Below, piece by piece: positions 1-7,047 of a stretch of 9,528 nucleotides of DNA. The position numbers and the translations under genes are program-made. The DNA is taken from contig CALBGF010000222.1 of the NCBI GenBank assembly GCA_937893635.1, forward strand, positions 1 to 9,528, given 5' to 3'. Within the stretch, counting starts at the first letter, position 1. The number at the start of each line of letters is the position of its first letter. This stretch comes from an uncultured Mollicutes bacterium. Lineage in GTDB: Bacteria; Bacillota_I; Bacilli_A; RFN20; CAG-826. The notes under the pieces were generated by a model. That model was not told the DNA's origin. It ran no database searches and was given only the letters and a program-made list of their open reading frames with translations.

Positions 1-2495
1 GTAAAGTTGTATCCAAATTACAAGAAGTAGAAATTAAAACAGGTAAAGTTGAAAAAATAATTAATACACAAAGAGATATTACAAGTTCCGTATTAGGATT
101 TAATAATGTCAAAAAGACAGACTTAAGCTTTGATGCTATTGTGGATATTATTAAAAGTAGAATTAGTAATCAAGACTGGGATAATGCATTAGATAAAATA
201 TATAAATTAGAAATGCAAAACAAAGATAATGGTGAACTATTATATTTAAAGGCTTTAGCGTTATTAAAAATAGAATCATTACAAGCTTTGACTCCAGGTA
301 AAAATAAGAAATTTGAAGATGGAGAATATAATCAAGCATATTTAAAGAAAATTCTAGAAAACGCTAATAAAGAATTAGGTGAACAAGTATTATCAGAGAC
401 ATGTTTATCAATTGAAAATGTCATAAATAAATTTTCTAATTTAAGAGGATTAGATAAAAACATCGCAACTGATTTTATTGAAGAATATTTTAATATTGGT
501 GTTTATAACTTTTTTCCTTGTATACGTGTCGCTAATTTACTAGTTGACTTAGGAATTCAGCAAGCTAATTATCGTTTATTTAAACTAGGTGATCGATATA
601 ATGAAGATGCAGGGAAATCAAGAAATAATTTAATTCAGTTATTAAAGAACTTAGTGGCTAAATCAAACTTTGAAGATGCACAAAAAGTTATTAATGATCT
701 AGATCAAATGGTAGAAGGAAATGTTACGGTATTAGAATATAAATTATTCGTTAAATATAAAGTACAAACCATTGCGGAATTATTCATGACTGATTTCAAT
801 GATTTTGAAGCATTACAAGATATTTTGCAATACTGCCAAAATGAAGATGAAGTATGCCTTACAGTAAGTGAATGGATTAATAATATTATTAGTGTAATGA
901 GCAAACAAAAACTACCAGAATCTTCTTATATTTCTTTATTTAATCATATTGAAGAAATTATAAAATTTATGCCCGAACAAAAACAACGTAATACTTATCA
1001 AGTAATTGCAAAAGTGGCAAAAAAATTAGGAGTATTCGATTTAGCGACTAAATATTACTTAATAAATATTCAAAATAACGAAAATGATGTTGAGACATAT
1101 TTTGAATTAATTCAATGTGAAAATGAATGTAGATCAGAAGAGGATTTATTAAAAATTACTAATTATATCTCTGATAGTGAATATTATGCTGATTTAATTA
1201 ATGCTTCTAAAAATAATGCAGCTAAATTGCAGTATTATAAAGATTTTCAAACTAAGCAAGCAATGTGTGTAAAAAAGAATAAAGAAAAGCTAGTTTTAGA
1301 AGAAAAACGTAATGAAGAAAGAATAAGAAAAGAAAAAGCTAAACAAGAAGAAGAAAAACAAAAATTAAAAGAAGAGCAACGAAAACGAAGATTGACTAAT
1401 AAAGAAAATCATCAAGACCATATAAGAATTTTTCTTATAGCACTTACTCCAATATTAGTTGCGGCAAGTTTATTCTTCTTATTAACAGATTTTGTTGATA
1501 AAAGTTTTCAATTATCAGTATTAATTTGTTTATTTACAGTTGTATTTAACTTAATATTTGATCAATTAACAAAGCTATCAGGATGTTTTGAAGATGATAA
1601 CATGATATCTTCATTCTACTTAGTTGGTTTTATAAGTTCATATATCGTATTTAAAGAAGATTTTAGTTCTTATGGAATAATGAAATATATATTAATTGGT
1701 ATAGGAGCCTTATTAATAATTTACTTAATTGTTGGTTTCTTTCTTAAGAAAAATTCATTATATAAATTATTTTCTTTAGGAGTTGGATTTGGAACTTGCT
1801 TTAGTTACATATCCGGTAATGCGATTTATATGGGCATTGCTACAGCATTACCATTATTATATTACGCTTTTGATAAAATAACTGTTGATGAAAGGTTCTT
1901 ACCTCAATTAACACCTATTTTAACACCAATTGTATTATTAGCTTCCTATTATTATATTGACTCTAGTAACTTAAATATGAATTTTGGTATTTATAATTAT
2001 TTATTAAATAATCAATATACGGAATATCATAATTTGTTAATCGCGGGAACTTGTATTATTCCTTTAATTGGTGCACCGATAACATTAAATATGTTGCTCG
2101 CTGAAGATGAAGAAAAGATTATATTTGTAATATTAGATGCGTTGATGTTTTTAGTATTTGTAGTTGCTATATTCTTAAATTACATATCAGTAATTACGGA
2201 ATTTGCTTCTAATACATTACCACTAATACTTGCAACATTATCACTAGATTCATTCTTCATTTTACCATTAGTATATGCCATAAATGATGATTTTGAGACA
2301 TATGGAAAAACATCAAAAATTCTTATTATTGTAGCAATTGTTTGTAAATATCTAATTTTTGTTCTTATTTGTGTATTAAATAGCTTATTACCATTCTTAG
2401 GAATATTTGTTGCTAGTGAAATAGGATTTGCAATTGGTCTTGCCATTGCTATAGGTGTAATTTTTGGAATTATTGCTGGAATACTTGGATACTAA
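1..2495 (+). CDS. Large multi-pass membrane protein with TPR-like and coiled-coil cytoplasmic region (5'-truncated)
   Basis: The frame is open from the left edge (first full codon at 3) with no stop before 2493-2495, so about 830 residues are visible and the true start lies outside the window. The GTG at 141 is in frame but has no ribosome binding site and sits inside continuous coding sequence, so it is unlikely to be the start. Order seen: a soluble helical region with TPR-like helix pairs (for example around 141-280 and 1010-1130); a strongly charged Lys/Glu coiled coil at about 1255-1415; then about 12 hydrophobic segments from about 1427 to the C-terminus, ending in a Gly/Ile-rich helix. 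No enzymatic motif was recognised. By analogy with zinc-ribbon/TM proteins next to pspA (YdjG-like), the missing N-terminus might carry a zinc ribbon, but this cannot be seen. It may be a membrane anchor or sensor for the downstream system. It is separated from that operon by 143 bp and may be transcribed separately. Confidence 0.85.
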   Translation, partial: KVVSKLQEVEIKTGKVEKIINTQRDITSSVLGFNNVKKTDLSFDAIVDIIKSRISNQDWDNALDKIYKLEMQNKDNGELLYLKALALLKIESLQALTPGKNKKFEDGEYNQAYLKKILENANKELGEQVLSETCLSIENVINKFSNLRGLDKNIATDFIEEYFNIGVYNFFPCIRVANLLVDLGIQQANYRLFKLGDRYNEDAGKSRNNLIQLLKNLVAKSNFEDAQKVINDLDQMVEGNVTVLEYKLFVKYKVQTIAELFMTDFNDFEALQDILQYCQNEDEVCLTVSEWINNIISVMSKQKLPESSYISLFNHIEEIIKFMPEQKQRNTYQVIAKVAKKLGVFDLATKYYLINIQNNENDVETYFELIQCENECRSEEDLLKITNYISDSEYYADLINASKNNAAKLQYYKDFQTKQAMCVKKNKEKLVLEEKRNEERIRKEKAKQEEEKQKLKEEQRKRRLTNKENHQDHIRIFLIALTPILVAASLFFLLTDFVDKSFQLSVLICLFTVVFNLIFDQLTKLSGCFEDDNMISSFYLVGFISSYIVFKEDFSSYGIMKYILIGIGALLIIYLIVGFFLKKNSLYKLFSLGVGFGTCFSYISGNAIYMGIATALPLLYYAFDKITVDERFLPQLTPILTPIVLLASYYYIDSSNLNMNFGIYNYLLNNQYTEYHNLLIAGTCIIPLIGAPITLNMLLAEDEEKIIFVILDALMFLVFVVAIFLNYISVITEFASNTLPLILATLSLDSFFILPLVYAINDDFETYGKTSKILIIVAIVCKYLIFVLICVLNSLLPFLGIFVASEIGFAIGLAIAIGVIFGIIAGILGY

Positions 2496-2507
2496 AAATA
2501 AGTTTTA

Positions 2508-2528
2508 TATATTTTATACTAAAATATA
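2508..2528. repeat. Perfect 9-bp inverted repeat (AT-only arms), just after the first gene's stop
   Basis: Arms TATATTTTA (2508-2516) and TAAAATATA (2520-2528) flank a 3-nt spacer. With one mismatch and one G-T pair, pairing extends outward to about 2503 and 2533. An A-rich stretch, not a T-run, follows on the + strand, so it does not look like a normal intrinsic terminator for the upstream gene. Read on the - strand it would be followed by pyrimidines. It may be an operator or a weak bidirectional transcription end. Confidence 0.5.
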
Positions 2529-2553
2529 AAGAAAAAAATTGCTAATTTTGTAA

Positions 2554-2578
2554 TATAAGTTACTAAATTTAACTTATA
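2554..2578. repeat. Perfect 9-bp inverted repeat, candidate operator
   Basis: Arms TATAAGTTA (2554-2562) and TAACTTATA (2570-2578) are exact reverse complements, separated by 7 nt. The arms overlap both possible -10 elements of the operon. The centre-to-centre distance of the arms (16 bp, about 1.5 helical turns) is compatible with a dimeric helix-turn-helix protein. The HTH protein encoded as the second gene of the operon is the obvious candidate ligand, which is inference only. No T-run follows, so a terminator role is unlikely. Confidence 0.45.
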
Positions 2579-2623
2579 AAGATAATTGGCGCTCATGTAT
2601 GTTTAAATAACATTGTAAAGAAA

Positions 2624-2630
2624 AAGGAGA
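2624..2630 (+). promoter_or_regulatory. Strong ribosome binding site of the first operon gene
   Basis: AAGGAGA lies 8 nt before the ATG at 2639. This fixes the start of the first ESCRT-III-like gene. Confidence 0.8.
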
Positions 2631-2638
2631 GATAAAAT

Positions 2639-3214
2639 ATGGGTTTATTTCAAAGTGCTGAAAAGAAAGAAATGCAAAGAAGATTATTAATTAAACAAAC
2701 GATGAAGAGCATTGAAAAGTATATTGCGGGATTAAATAAGCAATATGAAAGTTATGTTGAAATTGCTAAAGTCGCAAAAATGAAAGGTGCAGATCAACAA
2801 TTCAAATTAGCGGTGTCTGCAATTAGAACTGTCACTAGCCAAAAGCAAAAAGCAGAAGAGATGTTACTTAATATTCAAATAACATCACAAATGCGTGACT
2901 TGACTAAGATGACAAAAGGATTCTTAACAACAATGAATACAATGTCAAAAGATATGATTAAAACAACAAAGAGCATGGACTTTGATAATGTTACTAAGAA
3001 CTTCGAAACAGCTTTAGATAATGTTGAAGTTGCTACGGATAGACTTGACACATTATTAGATTCTTCCAATGATTCTTATGCTTCAATCGCGGATAATTCT
3101 AAGATTAGTAATGATGAAATTGCAAAGATGATTGATTTAGAAATTGCACATCAAGAAAGTGTGTTAAATTCTAATATTGATGCCAAAATGGAAAAATTAA
3201 ATAACAAGAATTAA
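2639..3214 (+). CDS. ESCRT-III/Snf7-like filament protein A
   Basis: A 191-aa, almost entirely helical protein. It opens with MGLF followed by basic residues, as in CHMP3, where the N-terminus inserts into membranes. Residues about 7-80 form a long two-helix hairpin with a basic bias (15 Lys/Arg against 8 Asp/Glu in residues 1-75). Residues about 96-140 give two further helices whose pattern (Met-rich, then KSMDFDNVTKNFE, then a D..L..L run) resembles helices 3-4 of CHMP1-type proteins. Residues 114-191 are acidic (17 Asp/Glu, 7 Lys/Arg). The last helix ends in DAKMEKLNN (181-189), which fits the core of an MIM1 tail ([R/K]-[L/M]-x-x-L). Basic N-half, acidic C-half, length and tail are ESCRT-III hallmarks. 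The start is fixed by AAGGAGA 8 nt upstream. Likely role: membrane-bound polymer remodelled by the MIT-AAA+ protein of the same operon. The alternative is a generic PspA-like coiled coil. Confidence 0.72.
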   Translation: MGLFQSAEKKEMQRRLLIKQTMKSIEKYIAGLNKQYESYVEIAKVAKMKGADQQFKLAVSAIRTVTSQKQKAEEMLLNIQITSQMRDLTKMTKGFLTTMNTMSKDMIKTTKSMDFDNVTKNFETALDNVEVATDRLDTLLDSSNDSYASIADNSKISNDEIAKMIDLEIAHQESVLNSNIDAKMEKLNNKN

Positions 3215-3228
3215 TTTGTGGAGTAGTT

Positions 3229-3747
3229 ATGTCAAAAGAAGAATATGTTAGCGAGTTAAAAGATTATTTATTAAATAAAAAGAAAGAAATTTTAACTCCT
3301 AAAGCTAATTACGCTGATTACGAAAGAGACCTAAAAAAATATATGGTTTTAAATATGCGTAAAAGCAATTTTATAAATGTTTTAAAAAACTTTGAAGAAT
3401 CTTCTGGGTATACACCAACACAAATTTATACTCGAGCTTGGTTAAGCAAAGAAGTATATTATGGATTCTATCATCGCTTAGATTATAATCCAAAAAGAGA
3501 AACATTACTTGCTTTAGCAATTGGCTTACATTTATATGTTGAAGATACAAAAATTTTATTTCAATCATGTGGATATGTGTTTCCATGTACAACCGAAGAC
3601 TATGTTGTAGTCTTCTTCATGGAAAAAGATTTATACGCTAAAGGTAATGCTGTTGATGATTATGAAGACTTAAGTTTTGTTAATGATTTGCTTGAAGCAG
3701 TTAATTGCAAATTATTAGGTAAAAAAAGTAGAGAAAATAAGTTTTAA
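3229..3747 (+). CDS. XRE-like helix-turn-helix protein (macro-domain-associated HTH type)
   Basis: A 172-aa cytoplasmic protein. Residues about 1-45 are charged helix. Residues about 48-118 match the XRE-like HTH pattern that I recall from the C-termini of many Bacillota macro-domain (Appr-1-p processing) proteins: an F..L..F opening, Y..A.LS..VYY near 67-78, the YNPKRETLLALAIGL block at 86-100, and a closing LFQSCGY at 110-116. The C-terminus (about 122-164: D...VFFMEKDLY, then ND.LEAVNCKLLG) also fits that family. No macro domain is present here, so this is the HTH module standing alone with a different N-terminal extension. GTGGAG precedes the ATG by 5 nt, and the gap to the preceding gene is 14 bp, so the two are co-transcribed. 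Probable role: transcriptional regulator of the operon, or a nucleic-acid-binding adaptor. DNA binding is inferred from fold only. Confidence 0.7.
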   Translation: MSKEEYVSELKDYLLNKKKEILTPKANYADYERDLKKYMVLNMRKSNFINVLKNFEESSGYTPTQIYTRAWLSKEVYYGFYHRLDYNPKRETLLALAIGLHLYVEDTKILFQSCGYVFPCTTEDYVVVFFMEKDLYAKGNAVDDYEDLSFVNDLLEAVNCKLLGKKSRENKF

Positions 3748-3770
3748 AATTACAAGGAGTAAATTAAATT

Positions 3771-4580
3771 ATGAAAAAATGTAACGTATGTGGTTGTTAT
3801 CTAGAAGATGGACAAGAACGTTGTCCAATGTGTGGCGCGATTAACGTTAAAGAAGAACCAAAAGAAGAAAAAATTATCAAAGAAGAAATTAAAGAACAAC
3901 GCGTTGAAGAGCCAAGAAATTCCAGTGCTTATAATGCAGAAAGAGTGTTAAGAAGTGTTGTTCGTGTTTCTACTGGTAATAGCGTGGGTACAGGATTTGT
4001 TTATAATGGAAATCTTGTTATTACTAATGCCCATGTTATCTCACAAGTAGATAATAACGGAAATCTTATGATTTCAAGAATCATACGTGCTTCTTTTTCA
4101 GAAAAATATGATCGCACACTTTATTTATTAGAAGTACTTAATATTGATGTTCAAGAAGATGTTGCAATATTAAGATTCGTTGATAATGTTTCATTCCCAT
4201 CTCTTGCTTTAGCGGATCAAAGCAAAGTATCAATGGGAGAAGAAGTATTTACCATTGGCTGTCCATTGGGATTTGATTTCTCTTATGTAAGTGGCCATGT
4301 TTCTAATCCTAATAAAGTTACTGAAGGAAAAGCTCATAAAGTTATTCAAACTGATATTACAGTTAATCATGGTAATTCTGGTGGACCATTATGTAATATG
4401 AATTGTGAAGTTGTTGGTATGGTTTCTTTTAATGAAATCCACCGCTCTAACGATAATATGATTGATACACCAGATGGACCTGCACGATTAACTTTATATA
4501 AACCAATTGATGGTATGAGTTTTGCCGTTACAAGTGATGCAATTAAAGAGTGTTTAAAAATAATGAAAATGTATCGATAG
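3771..4580 (+). CDS. Cytoplasmic zinc-ribbon, trypsin-like (HtrA/DegP-type) serine protease
   Basis: A 269-aa protein. N-terminal zinc ribbon: Cys4/Cys7 and Cys18/Cys21 in CxxC pairs. A charged Lys/Glu linker covers about 27-50. Residues about 58-265 form a chymotrypsin-fold protease domain of the S1C/HtrA kind. The catalytic triad is visible: His88 in TNAHV, Asp130 in EDVAIL, Ser203 in GNSGGPL. The oxyanion-loop region GCPLGF is at 163-168. No signal peptide, no membrane segment and no PDZ domain is present, so unlike classical HtrA it should act in the cytoplasm. AAGGAG (3754-3759) lies 11 nt before the ATG. Within this operon it may trim an ESCRT-like subunit or act as an induced effector. 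The substrate is unknown. The protease call is strong and the biological role is inference. Confidence 0.88.
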   Translation: MKKCNVCGCYLEDGQERCPMCGAINVKEEPKEEKIIKEEIKEQRVEEPRNSSAYNAERVLRSVVRVSTGNSVGTGFVYNGNLVITNAHVISQVDNNGNLMISRIIRASFSEKYDRTLYLLEVLNIDVQEDVAILRFVDNVSFPSLALADQSKVSMGEEVFTIGCPLGFDFSYVSGHVSNPNKVTEGKAHKVIQTDITVNHGNSGGPLCNMNCEVVGMVSFNEIHRSNDNMIDTPDGPARLTLYKPIDGMSFAVTSDAIKECLKIMKMYR

Positions 4581-4584
4581 GAGG
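4579..4584 (+). promoter_or_regulatory. Ribosome binding site overlapping the preceding stop codon
   Basis: AGGAGG shares two bases with the protease stop TAG (4578-4580) and lies 9 nt before the ATG at 4594. It fixes that start and implies translational coupling of the SPFH gene to the protease gene. Confidence 0.75.
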
Positions 4585-4593
4585 AAATTATTT

Positions 4594-5511
4594 ATGTTTT
4601 TATTTAAACCAAAAGAAATTTATATCAAAAGAAAAAACAATTTACTTTTTTATGTAGAAGATTTTTCTAATCAAGATTTAAGAAAAGTTACATTTGCCAT
4701 TGAACGTGACCTTTGTGCTTATGTGGCAGTAAATGGTTATATTCAAAGAAATTTAATGTTACAACCTGGCACTGTCTACAATTTGAAAAAAGAACTAAAA
4801 GGTGAAAATATAAAAATATATGTAATTGATCAAAAACGTCAAAATACAGGATTTACATTTTCTACTGGTGGCTCAATTGATTTATTTTATTCTAAAGAGA
4901 GCAATTATACTTTAAAAGCTGGTTATACCGCCACACTAGAGTTATGCATTGAGGATGGCATTTTATTCCTTGATAAATACAAAGATTTAACACCAGAACA
5001 AGTGAAAGCTAAACTTCAAGAAATGTGCTATACCGAAGGTGTAAAAGCAAATGATGTTTATTTAGGAAATGCTATTAAGCAAGTGTTACAAGCTTATATA
5101 GCTAATGATCATACTTTATATGCTTCACCAACAACATATAACATTAAGGGTATGAGCAATACTTTCCAAGAAAGTGTTATTAAAGAAGTGAATAGAAATT
5201 TAAGTAAGTTTGGTTTTAATTGTATTAATTTTGCTTTCACTTTTAATAGAACTGATGCTGGTGATAAAAAATTAAAAGAATTTAGTGATAAAGAAGGACA
5301 AATTGAAGGCGATCGTTTAGATGAAAAAACACGCGCCATCCGTAAAGAAGATCAACGTGATGATCGTGATTTCCAAATCCAAATGGAAAAAGCAAGTAAC
5401 AAAACAAATGAAGAGCCTGTTCAAGTAGAATGTCCATATTGTCATAAAAAAATATATAAAGATAAAAGTATGAAACACTGCCCATATTGTGGCATGTATA
5501 TAGGAGAATAA
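4594..5511 (+). CDS. SPFH (band-7/flotillin-like) protein with C-terminal zinc ribbon, YdjI-like
   Basis: A 305-aa protein. Residues about 15-220 look like the SPFH domain of the YdjI/'virion core protein-like' group: N-terminal beta-rich region, the segment TGFTFSTGGSIDLFYSKES at 85-103, a following beta strand TATLELCIEDG, then helices and a late strand INFAFTF. A charged helical region follows (about 225-268). The C-terminus is a zinc ribbon with Cys280/Cys283 and Cys296/Cys299 (CPYC...CPYC). SPFH proteins form oligomeric scaffolds at membrane microdomains. This type lacks a long membrane helix, and here only the MFLF start is hydrophobic. In B. subtilis a similar protein, YdjI, is encoded with pspA, an ESCRT-III superfamily member. 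The same association here supports a scaffold or recruiter role for the ESCRT-like proteins. The protein is followed 4 nt later by the next start, whose ribosome binding site lies within this gene. Confidence 0.78.
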   Translation: MFLFKPKEIYIKRKNNLLFYVEDFSNQDLRKVTFAIERDLCAYVAVNGYIQRNLMLQPGTVYNLKKELKGENIKIYVIDQKRQNTGFTFSTGGSIDLFYSKESNYTLKAGYTATLELCIEDGILFLDKYKDLTPEQVKAKLQEMCYTEGVKANDVYLGNAIKQVLQAYIANDHTLYASPTTYNIKGMSNTFQESVIKEVNRNLSKFGFNCINFAFTFNRTDAGDKKLKEFSDKEGQIEGDRLDEKTRAIRKEDQRDDRDFQIQMEKASNKTNEEPVQVECPYCHKKIYKDKSMKHCPYCGMYIGE

Positions 5512-5515
5512 AACT

Positions 5516-6454
5516 ATGTGGCCATTTAAAAATAAAAATCGTGAAGCTAACTTTAAAGAAAAACAACAAATTAGTATGTCAATAGATGGCATCATCCGTA
5601 AAATCGATGATGAGAAAAGATATATAAATGATGAAATTACTTTAGATTCTGTTGAGAATTTAAAAAGAAAATTAGTTAAGATGAGTGATAGTGCTGAATG
5701 CAGCAATTATGGAAAATGTATGGACATTCTTAATTTTATTAAGCAATCATGTTCTGATTTAGTACCACTTTTAAGTGTGTCAAGTAGTAGCGTTGATATG
5801 CAAATGGAATTTATTGCTAATTTAGTCAAAGACTATCAACGTGGCGATTCAATTTATTTACAAAAAAAGTTCAAAGAATTATACAATAAACGTAGTAATT
5901 TATTAGCAAGATTAATTGAAATTGATGAAAGAATAAAAGAAAAAAATGAATATTTACAACAAGTAGCTAAAAGAGCTTTAGCATCCAAAAATAATGCGGT
6001 TGAATATCGTCGTTATATGGACCAAGTTCAAGCCATTAAAGCTGATATTAGCGAATTAGAAATGAATAAAACAAATGCTAGTGATCATTTAGACTTTATT
6101 AACATTGCTGTTTATAAAGTTATTCAAGATCAAACTTATAGCGATAGTGCAAGCATTACCGATTCTACTAGTGAGATTATTAGTAATGCGTTAAATAATA
6201 CTAATCGTACAGCATATCGTGATTTAGAAAAACAAAAACGTCTTAGTGAACAAGTTAGAAAACAACAAACATTTATTAATGACGCAATTAGTTCAAGTGA
6301 CACATTTAGCAAAGCTAATCGTAATATTGCTTCCACTAATGAATATTCTCGTAGCGCTCAAGAAGAAAGAGATGCTAAAACTTTAGGTGTTTCATCAAAT
6401 AAAGGACCAACTCAAGCCGAATTAGATGAACTAGATAAAATCATTCATGGTTAA
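5516..6454 (+). CDS. Divergent, larger ESCRT-III-like coiled-coil protein B
   Basis: A 312-aa, mostly helical, hydrophilic protein. It begins MWPFKNK, a short hydrophobic plus basic N-terminus like those of Snf7/CHMP proteins and of the first operon gene. Residues about 14-105 form an extra helical region not present in the two smaller paralogues. Residues about 112-206 form a long helical hairpin in which the stretch after LQQVAKRALASKNN (147-160), with YRRYMDQVQAIKADISEL, parallels the helix 1-2 turn of the small proteins (A/K-rich turn, then a regular Y..x..Q..aIK repeat). The Ser/Thr/Asn-rich region 207-300 looks flexible. The C-terminus AELDELDKIIHG is an acidic amphipathic helix, a weak MIM-like tail. 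AGGAG (5502-5506) inside the SPFH gene lies 9 nt from the ATG, so the two are coupled. The ESCRT-III membership is less certain than for proteins A and C. Confidence 0.5.
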   Translation: MWPFKNKNREANFKEKQQISMSIDGIIRKIDDEKRYINDEITLDSVENLKRKLVKMSDSAECSNYGKCMDILNFIKQSCSDLVPLLSVSSSSVDMQMEFIANLVKDYQRGDSIYLQKKFKELYNKRSNLLARLIEIDERIKEKNEYLQQVAKRALASKNNAVEYRRYMDQVQAIKADISELEMNKTNASDHLDFINIAVYKVIQDQTYSDSASITDSTSEIISNALNNTNRTAYRDLEKQKRLSEQVRKQQTFINDAISSSDTFSKANRNIASTNEYSRSAQEERDAKTLGVSSNKGPTQAELDELDKIIHG

Positions 6455-6463
6455 GGAGTAATT

Positions 6464-7039
6464 ATGAACAAATTAGATAAAGAATTAGAAAAACAAAGAA
6501 AAATTGATGAAACAAGACAAAACCTTGAAGAATTAGTGGCTAAATATGAAGATAACGAAAAAGAATATATCGCTTTAGCGGCAGAGGCTAAAGCGGATAA
6601 TCGTATGACGGATTATAAACAAACTTTAGTTTACTTAAAAGTTGTTATGGCCCGCAAGGTACAAGCTAAATCAATGCTTCATCAATTTAAATTAATTGAA
6701 TTAAATCGTGATGAAGCTAAAGCATCCAAAGCATTTATGGATAGTATGCTCATTATATCTAAAGAAACTAATAAATTATTTAATGGCATAACTGTACATA
6801 AAGCTACTAAGAATTTACGTAAAATGTCTTCAGATATGGAAAAGAATCAAATGTTAATGACATCATTTTTAGAAACTACTCAAGCATCTTTGGGTAATTT
6901 AGAAGATGAAACAATTATGCCTACTATTGATAAAGAAGTAGAAGAGCGTATTAATCAAGAAGTTGATAAAATTAAAAACAATATTGATAGTACACCTGAT
7001 GATCGTTTACAAGAATTATTAGGAAACACAAAAATATAG
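6464..7039 (+). CDS. ESCRT-III/Snf7-like filament protein C, paralogue of the first operon gene
   Basis: A 191-aa helical protein of exactly the same length as the first operon gene product. The two align by eye over the core: the helix 1-2 turn (YIALAAEAKADNRMTDYKQTL here, YVEIAKVAKMKGADQQFKLAV there) and the helix 3-4 region (KAFMDSMLIISKETNKLF here, KGFLTTMNTMSKDMIKTT there, then KNLRKM against KNFETA). Residues 147-191 are acidic (13 Asp/Glu, 6 Lys/Arg). The tail DDRLQELLGN (179-188) contains the R-L-x-x-L core of an MIM1 motif, the sequence that MIT domains of Vps4 bind in eukaryotic and archaeal ESCRT-III. It lacks the hydrophobic MxxF N-terminus of A and B, so it may be a soluble co-polymer or a late subunit that recruits the ATPase. 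AAGGAG overlapping the previous stop (6453-6458), 5 nt before the ATG, sets the start. Confidence 0.65.
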   Translation: MNKLDKELEKQRKIDETRQNLEELVAKYEDNEKEYIALAAEAKADNRMTDYKQTLVYLKVVMARKVQAKSMLHQFKLIELNRDEAKASKAFMDSMLIISKETNKLFNGITVHKATKNLRKMSSDMEKNQMLMTSFLETTQASLGNLEDETIMPTIDKEVEERINQEVDKIKNNIDSTPDDRLQELLGNTKI

Positions 7040-7047
7040 TAAAAAAA

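Larger units (their letters stand above)
2496..2638 (+). promoter_or_regulatory. Intergenic regulatory region with two inverted repeats, upstream of the ESCRT-like operon
   Basis: This is the only gap above about 60 bp in the window, so it is the natural place for the operon promoter. It holds two perfect 9-bp inverted repeats (annotated separately) and ends in a strong Shine-Dalgarno. TATAAG (2554-2559) and TATAAA (2575-2580) each match the -10 consensus at 5 of 6 positions and lie within the arms of the second repeat. No convincing -35 at 16-18 bp spacing accompanies them (TTGTAA at 2548 and TTGCTA at 2539 are the nearest candidates). The AT richness makes chance -10 matches common, so the exact promoter is not fixed. 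Confidence 0.45.

Noticed and set aside
141..143. GTG as the start codon of the first membrane-protein gene
   Set aside because: The frame is open for 46 further codons to the window edge, and no ribosome binding site precedes the GTG, so the gene is more likely truncated by the window.
2503..2533. Intrinsic terminator for the first gene
   Set aside because: The stem is AT-only and is followed by an A-rich run rather than T residues on the coding strand, so it lacks the features of a Rho-independent terminator.
704..3592. Other short minus-strand ORFs (704-904, 2180-2446, 2875-3069, 3371-3592)
   Set aside because: All sit inside well-supported + strand genes, with no start signals or recognisable domains.
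5109..5706. Three overlapping minus-strand ORFs, the longest 129 codons
   Set aside because: They lie opposite the SPFH and coiled-coil genes, their low-complexity hydrophobic translations look like antisense of Lys/Glu-rich coding DNA, and no ribosome binding sites are evident.
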